Assembly (NCBI GenBank): GCA_016795125.1
Contig: JAEUIG010000158.1
Location: 1-6,673 of the forward strand
Direction: 5' to 3'
Source of the DNA: Planctomycetaceae bacterium
GTDB lineage: Bacteria > Planctomycetota > Planctomycetia > Planctomycetales > Planctomycetaceae
Length of the DNA: 6,673 bases
Shown here: in pieces, positions 1 through 6,673 of the stretch
Layout: the number at the start of each line of letters is the position of its first letter
How positions within the stretch are numbered: the first letter of the stretch is position 1
Translations under genes and position numbers: made by a program
The notes under the pieces: model-generated
The model's database searches: none
What the model was told of the DNA's origin: nothing
The model's input: the letters and a program-made list of their open reading frames with translations, nothing else

Positions 1-723
1 GGTGTTCGGAAAGATCCTGCGCGCGGTAGGCAGGCCGACCGGATCGTCGCCGGTCAGCAGCGGATCGAGGTGCAGCAGGACCAGCCGTCCAACCTGCGCT
101 TCCTCGGCGAGCTGTGCGACCTTGCTGGTATGGCTGTGGCCGGTCCGCTCGCACCAGTCCGCCATGTCGTCGTTGAAGTTGCACTCATGCAGCAGCAGGT
201 CGACGCCGCGAATGAATTCCGTGTAGGTGCCGTCGACCATCGTGTCGGTCACGTAAGCCATTGATCGTGCGGGGCGACCTGCTGCGGGGGACAGATCGAG
301 GCGATAGGCGACGGACCCTGAGGGGTGACTTTGCAGTCGCTGATGCGTCAGCGTCCATTCCGGACTGCTGATGACTTCGCGGCGAGAGAGTTCCTCGTAC
401 CTCAACCGAGGCTCGACGGGAAACAGCCGTTCGGCAAAGAGATGCTCGCGCACGGCCGCGAGCGTCTCGCGTGTTCCACGAACAGTCACATCGTGCAGCT
501 GTCCAATCGCCAGCGGCACCAGCAGATAGGTCAGTCCGATGACATGATCGAGATGTGCGTGCGTGAGACAGATCTGCAGCGAGTTGGAGTGCAGTCGCGG
601 CGGGATCCTGTAGAACCCGCTGCCGGCATCGAGCACGAGATCAATCTCTGGCAGGTACAGACAAGCTGTGTGCCGGCGGTCGTTGGGATAATAGCCGCCG
701 CTGCCGAGGATCTGGATGTGCAT
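1..723 (-). CDS. RNase Z-like metallo-beta-lactamase-fold hydrolase, C-terminus cut by window edge
   Basis: Cytoplasmic metal-dependent hydrolase of the metallo-beta-lactamase fold, probably a phosphodiesterase. 241 codons are visible and the frame is open at the left edge. The start MHIQILGSGGYYPNDRRHTA is the typical first strand plus glycine loop. Metal ligands seen: HAHLDH at 55-60, His133, Asp160 (in YVTDT) and His218 (in LLHLDP). LLLHECNF at 176-183 matches the RNase Z 'HEAT' segment, and GHSHTS at 195-200 its catalytic HST segment. From memory of bacterial RNase Z, the spacings H60-H133 and D160-H218 fit the family. The H133-D160 gap is only 27, against about 71 in true RNase Z, so the arm that grips tRNA appears to be missing. 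tRNA 3' processing is therefore doubtful, and another ElaC/PhnP-like role is possible. The start ATG is supported by GGAAG eight bases upstream and an in-frame TAA at 748-750. It is transcribed divergently from hppA. Confidence 0.88.
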   Translation of the reverse strand, partial: MHIQILGSGGYYPNDRRHTACLYLPEIDLVLDAGSGFYRIPPRLHSNSLQICLTHAHLDHVIGLTYLLVPLAIGQLHDVTVRGTRETLAAVREHLFAERLFPVEPRLRYEELSRREVISSPEWTLTHQRLQSHPSGSVAYRLDLSPAAGRPARSMAYVTDTMVDGTYTEFIRGVDLLLHECNFNDDMADWCERTGHSHTSKVAQLAEEAQVGRLVLLHLDPLLTGDDPVGLPTARRIFPNT

Positions 724-1046
724 CGGATGGTCTTCCGGCACAACGGGTTACGGCCGAACAGGTTTTTGGCGGCCGACATGGCATCATTGCCTGTGGCGTG
801 CAATCTTCCGCAACCGGGAGTGCTGATGCAAGCCCGCAACGCGGCGTTGAGAACGTGCAAGTCCCGCGCAGCTTAAGTCTGGAACGCAGGCGACGTTCTC
901 TTTGCCGAGAGTTTCAGCACTCCTTGCGGCAATTGACTTTGCATCGCACCAGCGCTTGTGTACCTTTCGAGCCATCACTTGGGATCGCGGCCAGGGGGCC
1001 GCAGTTGCCACACTCTCAGTCCTCGTAATTGGTTCGTGGAGCATCG
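724..1046. other. Divergent intergenic region between the hydrolase gene and hppA
   Basis: No convincing gene lies in these 323 bases. They must carry the promoters of both divergent genes, but no strong consensus promoter is visible. The best candidate for hppA is TTGACT at 933-938, followed 17 bases later by a poor -10 (TTGTGT, 956-961). A second weak candidate is TTGCCA at 1005-1010 with TAATTG at 1026-1031. Two modest inverted repeats occur: GAGAACGT (849-856) with ACGTTCTC (893-900), and TTGCCG (902-907) with CGGCAA (927-932). The second pair lies directly before the first candidate -35. Repeats of this size can arise by chance. Short frames on both strands here lack recognisable protein motifs. 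Confidence 0.5.
1036..1041 (+). promoter_or_regulatory. Ribosome-binding site deciding the hppA start
   Basis: GTGGAG ends five bases before ATG 1047. The TTG at 1029 lies upstream of this motif and would add six residues (MVRGAS) before the signal-like segment, so the ATG is preferred. Confidence 0.55.
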
Positions 1047-3563
<2,517 letters not shown>

Positions 3564-3596
3564 GCTGCAATGCCGGCCTGACAACTCGAACCACGA

Positions 3597-3630
3597 CAGG
3601 CCCGGGAGCAATTCCGGGCCTGCTTTCTTT
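3597..3630 (+). terminator. Rho-independent terminator of hppA
   Basis: CAGGCCCGG (3597-3605) pairs perfectly with CCGGGCCTG (3614-3622). A G-T and an A-T pair extend the stem inward to a GCAA tetraloop of the GNRA type (3608-3611). A pyrimidine tract CTTTCTTT follows at 3623-3630. It begins 33 bases after the hppA stop codon and should end that transcript, separating it from the downstream operon. Confidence 0.85.
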
Positions 3631-3738
3631 GTGCTGTCGAAAGTCGCGAAGGAAGGAATGTGAGCGTATCAAACCAAGGAATCAGTCGGCATACTCGGGA
3701 CCCTCTAAGCATGGTTGCATTGATGTACAGTTGATTAA

Positions 3739-3769
3739 TTGACACGCGGTGCGTTGTTGTTAATGTCAA
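3739..3769 (+). promoter_or_regulatory. Putative promoter with overlapping inverted repeat
   Basis: A perfect -35 hexamer TTGACA (3739-3744) is followed after 16 bases by TAATGT (3761-3766), a moderate -10. Transcription would begin near 3773, giving a leader of about 37 bases before ATG 3810. TTGACA is also the left half of a perfect inverted repeat with TGTCAA (3764-3769), 19 bases apart, so a dimeric regulator could bind across the promoter. The local AT content is higher than in the flanking genes. Promoter consensus in planctomycetes is poorly known, so this rests on general sigma-70 rules. Confidence 0.45.
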
Positions 3770-3809
3770 ACCTTCTCCGCTCCGAACGACACGACTGAGA
3801 CTGAATCCA

Positions 3810-4157
3810 ATGGCTAAGAAAGCAAAGTCTGACCGCGAAGATCCCAAGAAAAACAAGAGCCTGGCGATTCGCAATGCGCTCGCCAAGATGCCGGGAGCGA
3901 AAGCGTCCGAGGTGGCTGCCGCAGTTGAAGCCGAGTATGGACACAAGATCAGCCAGACGCTGGTCTATCTCGTGAAGTCCAAGGTTAACATGGGAGCCGG
4001 CAAGCGCGGAAAGAAGTCTAAGGGAGCGCCGCGCACGGCGGCCCCCATGAACTCCGCCGCGACCTGGGTGGATGCCATCCGGCTCGGCAAGCAGTTGCTG
4101 AAGGCGACCGGCAGCGTCGAGAACGCCACGGCGATCCTCAAGGCCGTCGACAGCTAA
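3810..4157 (+). CDS. Small basic helix-turn-helix-like protein of unknown function
   Basis: A 115-residue lysine-rich protein of the kind found repeatedly in planctomycete genomes; its exact role is not known to me. A basic tail (MAKKAKSDREDPKKNK, 1-16) precedes a predicted three-helix segment: about 17-27, 31-42 (KASEVAAAVEAE) and 47-60 (ISQTLVYLVKSKVN). The third helix has the look of a DNA-recognition helix in a winged-helix-type fold. A second basic linker (about 62-75, GAGKRGKKSKGAPR) leads to an amphipathic C-terminal segment (84-113), WVDAIRLGKQLL to AILKAVD, that could mediate dimerisation. No signal peptide or membrane helix is seen. Only a weak TGAGA at 3796-3800 precedes the start. 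The next gene begins 20 bases after its stop, so the two are probably co-transcribed. DNA binding is inferred from fold appearance and charge only. Confidence 0.82.
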   Translation: MAKKAKSDREDPKKNKSLAIRNALAKMPGAKASEVAAAVEAEYGHKISQTLVYLVKSKVNMGAGKRGKKSKGAPRTAAPMNSAATWVDAIRLGKQLLKATGSVENATAILKAVDS

Positions 4158-4166
4158 GCGCAGGCC

Positions 4167-4170
4167 GGAG
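4167..4170 (+). promoter_or_regulatory. Ribosome-binding site of the Gfo/Idh/MocA oxidoreductase
   Basis: GGAG lies seven bases before ATG 4178 in the 20-base gap after the helix-turn-helix gene. It supports this start and translation from a shared transcript. Confidence 0.6.
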
Positions 4171-4177
4171 CTTCCGC

Positions 4178-5266
4178 ATGTACTCGCCGCCGCCCGTCCG
4201 TGTGGGCATCATCGGCTCACAGTTCATCTCGTCGGTGCATGCGGAGGCGTTGCGGCATTGTCCGCACGCCGTACTGGCGGCGGTCGCGTCTCCCACGCCG
4301 GGACACGCCGCGAAACTTGCGGAACGCTGCGCCATCCCGGATGTCTGCCTCGATTACCGCGAAATCCTGGCGCGCCCCGATATTCACATGGTGGTGCTCG
4401 GCGTCCCGAATGACCTGCATTGCCCGGTGGTGGTCGAGGCGGCCTCCGCCGGAAAGCATGTGGTTGTCGAGAAGCCGTTGTGCCTGAACCTGGCCGAAGC
4501 GGACCGGATGATCGCCGCCTGCCGGACGGCGGGCGTCAAGCTGATGTACGCCGAGGAACTGTGCTTTGCGCCGAAGTATGTCCGTCTCAAGCGGCTGCTC
4601 GATTCCGGCGCGCTCGGCAGGCCTACGCTCGTGAAGCAGTCGGAAAAGCACGACGGCCCGCACGCGGCGCATTTCTGGGACGTCGAGCGGTCCGGCGGCG
4701 GCGTGACGATGGACATGGGGTGTCACGCGATCCAGTTCTTTCGCTGGATGCTCGATGGCTCGCCGATCGTGTCGGTTTACGCGCAGATGTCAACGCAGGT
4801 GCACGGCGACAAGACGCGCGGGGACGACAATGCGATCCTGATCCTGGAGTTCGCCAATGGCGTGACCTGTGTTGCCGAAGAGAGCTGGACGAGGCTGGGC
4901 GGCATGGATGATCGCGCCGAGGTCCACGGCTCGGAAGGGTCGGCCTATGCCGACCTGCTGCACGGCAATGCCATCGAGACCTACAGCCTGAAAGGATACG
5001 ACTATGCCGTGGAGAAGGCGGGTACCACCGCAGGTTGGAGCTTCACGATGTACGAGGAAAACTGGAACTACGGGTTCCACGCTGAAATGGCCCACTTCGT
5101 CGACTGCGTCCGGAACGACCGTACCCCGCTGGTGACCGGAGATGACGGGCGCGCCGTGCTGGAAGCCGTCTTTGCCGCCTATGAATCGGCGCGAACCGGG
5201 CGAAAGGTAGCATTGCCGTTTCCGACGACCGCCTCAAAGCCGATTGACCTCTGGCGTCCGGCGTAA
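4178..5266 (+). CDS. Gfo/Idh/MocA-family NAD(P)-dependent oxidoreductase
   Basis: Soluble dehydrogenase of the glucose-fructose oxidoreductase / inositol dehydrogenase family, which oxidises or reduces sugars, cyclitols and related compounds. The 362 residues are full family length. The Rossmann half opens with VRVGIIGSQFISSVHAEAL (7-25); the usual GxGxxG is relaxed to GIIGSQF, as in many members. The dinucleotide/substrate motif EKP is at 98-100 in VVVEKPLCL. The C-terminal half has GGGVTMDMGCHAIQFFRWM (173-191), with the family Asp179 and His183, then an open beta-sheet region (196-275) and a closing FHAEMAHFVDCVRN (300-313). No signal peptide is visible, so the protein should be cytoplasmic. 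It lies 20 bases after the helix-turn-helix gene and faces a hydroxyacid dehydrogenase across a palindrome. The substrate cannot be assigned: planctomycetes carry many paralogues. Confidence 0.93.
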   Translation: MYSPPPVRVGIIGSQFISSVHAEALRHCPHAVLAAVASPTPGHAAKLAERCAIPDVCLDYREILARPDIHMVVLGVPNDLHCPVVVEAASAGKHVVVEKPLCLNLAEADRMIAACRTAGVKLMYAEELCFAPKYVRLKRLLDSGALGRPTLVKQSEKHDGPHAAHFWDVERSGGGVTMDMGCHAIQFFRWMLDGSPIVSVYAQMSTQVHGDKTRGDDNAILILEFANGVTCVAEESWTRLGGMDDRAEVHGSEGSAYADLLHGNAIETYSLKGYDYAVEKAGTTAGWSFTMYEENWNYGFHAEMAHFVDCVRNDRTPLVTGDDGRAVLEAVFAAYESARTGRKVALPFPTTASKPIDLWRPA

Positions 5267-5273
5267 GGAAGGG

Positions 5274-5438
5274 AAAAACAGGAGGTAACAGAGGAAACGG
5301 ACAGGGACGTTGACAAAAGCGGGCCCGGTGGCGTCAGCGTGCGGCTCACGAATGTGCGACATTACCTGTACGTGGCAATCTGCAATCTCCAATTCGCGTA
5401 TGTACATTTCTCCGTTTCCTCTGTTACCTCCTGTTTTT
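5274..5438. repeat. Long palindromic element: 28-base inverted arms around a 109-base centre
   Basis: Bases 5274-5301 are the exact reverse complement of 5411-5438 (28 of 28). Partial complementarity continues outward for about nine bases (six matching). The left arm is purine-rich and has an internal period of about nine bases (GAGGTAACA then GAGGAAACG). The 5302-5410 centre carries a tandem GCAATCT pair (5375-5381, 5382-5388) and a short TGTAC/GTACA inverted pair (5367-5371, 5402-5406). The left arm starts 7 bases after the oxidoreductase stop codon, and the right arm overlaps the dehydrogenase stop codon (5437-5439). In RNA from either strand the stem would end in five U residues, so it may act as a bidirectional terminator. 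A dispersed intergenic repeat or a MITE-like element is an alternative. Confidence 0.8.
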
Positions 5439-6444
5439 ACTTTCCTACAAGATGCGCCAGCCGCGGGTGCGGCAGCGCCTCGCGGTTGACGATGTTCTGC
5501 GGCGCGCGGCCGGCGGCGACGTCGAGCAGGCTGCGGATGGCGCTGTGTCCGATCAGGCGGAAGCACTCGTCGGTCCAGCACAGAGAATGCGGCGCGACGA
5601 TGACGTTTTCGAGCGACAGCAGGGCTTCCGTCGCGGGGACCGGTTCGACATCAAACACGTCGAGTCCCGCGCCCGCGATCTGGCCCGCTTGCAGCGCGCG
5701 TGTCAGTGCGGCCTGATCGACGATCGGGCCGCGTGCGATGTTGACCAGGAAAGCCGTCGGCTTCATCAACCGCAGTTTGTCGGCGTTGAGCAAGTGCTTC
5801 GTCTCGGGAGTCAGTGCGCAGGTGATGCACACGAAATCCGAGGTTTGCAGCAGGTCGTCGAGCGGCACCAGCTCCACTCCTGTATTACGAGCCGCGTCCG
5901 GAGTGATCCACGGATCGGCCGCCTGCAGGCGCATGTCGAGAGGCTGCGTTAGCCGCGCGAGGTCCCGGCCGATGTTTCCCAGACCGATGATGCCGAGCGT
6001 GCGCCCGGTGAGTCCAACGCCGGTATGGTCGAGTCGTTCCGTCCAGCGGCCGGTTCGCGTCAATCGGTCTTTGATCACAAGCTTGTGGGCGAGTGCGAGG
6101 ATCAAGGTCAGCGCCGCGGTCGCGACCGGCCGTCGTACGCCGTCCGGGGTGATCGTGACCAGCACGCCGGCCGCGGTGCAGGCCGCGACATCGACGCTGT
6201 CGTACCCGACGCCAAATCGGGCCACGACCTTCAGATTGCCGCCGCCGGCGACCGTTTGCGCGGTAACACTCGGCGCGAGCACGAGCAGGCCGTCATAGTC
6301 GGAGGCTTCCGGCGGAAGTTCGCGGGCGAACGGAAAAAACTCCCATTCGACGCCGGCGGCCGTCAACTGCTCCAGTCCGATGTCGCCGAAGCCGCACGAC
6401 CCGTCGGGCTTCAGAAAATCGCCGGTCACACCCACTCGGAACAT
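5437..6444 (-). CDS. D-2-hydroxyacid dehydrogenase (phosphoglycerate dehydrogenase-like)
   Basis: Cytoplasmic NAD-dependent enzyme interconverting a D-2-hydroxyacid and its 2-oxoacid. At 335 residues it has the normal length for a single-module member without an ACT domain. The cofactor fold has GIIGLGNIGRDLARL (151-165) with GxGxxG at 154-159, and Asp177 in AADP at the end of the second strand, which favours NAD over NADP. The catalytic trio is visible: Arg238 in NIARGP, Glu267 in DVFDVEP and His286 in APHS. VARFGVGYDSVDV (74-86) is the usual catalytic-domain signature. ATG 6444 begins MFRVGVTGDF and has no clear Shine-Dalgarno sequence. The gene converges on the oxidoreductase, and its TAA stop lies at the edge of the palindrome's right arm. 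The substrate (phosphoglycerate, glyoxylate, lactate type or other) cannot be decided from sequence. Confidence 0.94.
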   Translation of the reverse strand: MFRVGVTGDFLKPDGSCGFGDIGLEQLTAAGVEWEFFPFARELPPEASDYDGLLVLAPSVTAQTVAGGGNLKVVARFGVGYDSVDVAACTAAGVLVTITPDGVRRPVATAALTLILALAHKLVIKDRLTRTGRWTERLDHTGVGLTGRTLGIIGLGNIGRDLARLTQPLDMRLQAADPWITPDAARNTGVELVPLDDLLQTSDFVCITCALTPETKHLLNADKLRLMKPTAFLVNIARGPIVDQAALTRALQAGQIAGAGLDVFDVEPVPATEALLSLENVIVAPHSLCWTDECFRLIGHSAIRSLLDVAAGRAPQNIVNREALPHPRLAHLVGK

Positions 6445-6453
6445 GTCGTCACT

Positions 6454-6459
6454 ATTATC
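6454..6459 (-). promoter_or_regulatory. Possible -10 element for the hydroxyacid dehydrogenase
   Basis: GATAAT on the minus strand lies nine bases upstream of ATG 6444 and matches five of six bases of the -10 consensus. No matching -35 is seen 16-18 bases further up. If used, transcription would start almost at the ATG, giving a nearly leaderless mRNA, which would fit the lack of a Shine-Dalgarno sequence. Confidence 0.25.
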
Positions 6460-6591
6460 GGATTAGGGAGCCGTGATCGGCGCACAACTCGCGTCGCCTG
6501 ACCTGATCGAGAGCGTGTAGTAGGATGCGTGGCGGCGGGGTTGTCAATGCGGAGAATCGTCCGTCACACGAGATGCGAATTCAGGCACGCG

Positions 6592-6673
6592 ATGGCTGCC
6601 GTGGCAACAGACAATGTGGCTGTCTTCTACCAGGGCCTGCTGGACGAGGGGCGTCCGCAGTTGCGCACCGCAC
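6592..6673 (+). CDS. Possible start of an unidentified gene cut by the right edge
   Basis: From ATG 6592 the frame stays open to the window end and reads MAAVATDNVAVFYQGLLDEG and onward (27 residues). An in-frame ATG at 6547 would add 15 residues. The composition looks protein-like with mostly G or C third bases, but no family is recognisable and no good ribosome-binding site precedes either ATG. The opposite strand is also open from the edge to a TGA at 6544-6546, so the coding strand is not settled. Confidence 0.25.
   Translation, partial: MAAVATDNVAVFYQGLLDEGRPQLRTA

Noticed and set aside
325..876. A 183-codon open frame on the plus strand
   Set aside because: It lies antisense to the metallo-hydrolase gene, whose motifs are clear, and shows no family features of its own.
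1029..1046. TTG start for hppA adding six residues
   Set aside because: The GGAG motif lies downstream of the TTG and fits ATG 1047, which also gives a standard signal-like N-terminus.
4420..4911. A 163-codon plus-strand frame inside the oxidoreductase gene
   Set aside because: It is a frame shadow with Arg/Gly/Ala-rich composition; the overlapping Gfo/Idh/MocA frame has all the family motifs.
5280..5286. Perfect Shine-Dalgarno-like AGGAGGT in the palindrome arm
   Set aside because: No start codon follows at a suitable distance; the motif is part of the repeat and recurs on the opposite strand in the other arm.
5234..5407. Short minus-strand frame starting at ATG 5407 inside the palindrome
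   Set aside because: It crosses the repeat and runs into the end of the oxidoreductase gene, has no recognisable motif, and is best seen as chance openness.
5274..5438. CRISPR array or phage attachment site
   Set aside because: There are only two inverted copies with no regularly spaced direct repeats, and no cas, integrase or tRNA gene is nearby.

Overview
The window looks like chromosomal DNA from a GC-rich planctomycete. This is inferred from the divergent long membrane pyrophosphatase, the small basic helix-turn-helix protein of a kind I associate with Planctomycetota, the weak ribosome-binding sites, and the many loosely arranged metabolic genes. No rRNA, tRNA, CRISPR array, transposase or phage gene is visible. 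It reads as an ordinary housekeeping region, not a defence or mobile island.

Layout from left to right. Bases 1-723 (minus strand, running off the left edge) encode a metallo-beta-lactamase-fold hydrolase with RNase Z-type metal motifs but without the family's substrate-binding arm. An intergenic stretch of about 320 bases separates it from the divergently transcribed hppA (1047-3563), an 838-residue PPi-energised ion pump. hppA ends at a clean intrinsic terminator (3597-3630). A promoter-like region with a TTGACA/TGTCAA inverted repeat (3739-3769) precedes a likely two-gene operon: a 115-residue basic helix-turn-helix protein (3810-4157) and, 20 bases later, a Gfo/Idh/MocA-family NAD(P)-dependent oxidoreductase (4178-5266). 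A D-2-hydroxyacid dehydrogenase (5437-6444, minus strand) converges on that operon. The two convergent genes are separated by a long palindrome: 28-base perfectly complementary arms around a 109-base centre, with each gene's stop codon at or beside an arm. The last 229 bases hold the upstream region of the dehydrogenase and possibly the first codons of another gene.

The genes do not form one obvious pathway. The pump would convert PPi, a by-product of biosynthesis, into an ion gradient. The two dehydrogenases are generic sugar/hydroxyacid redox enzymes whose substrates cannot be read from sequence. I do not see an undescribed multi-gene system. The items most worth a second look are the palindrome between the convergent genes, the sequence departures in the pyrophosphatase, and the arm-less RNase Z-like enzyme.
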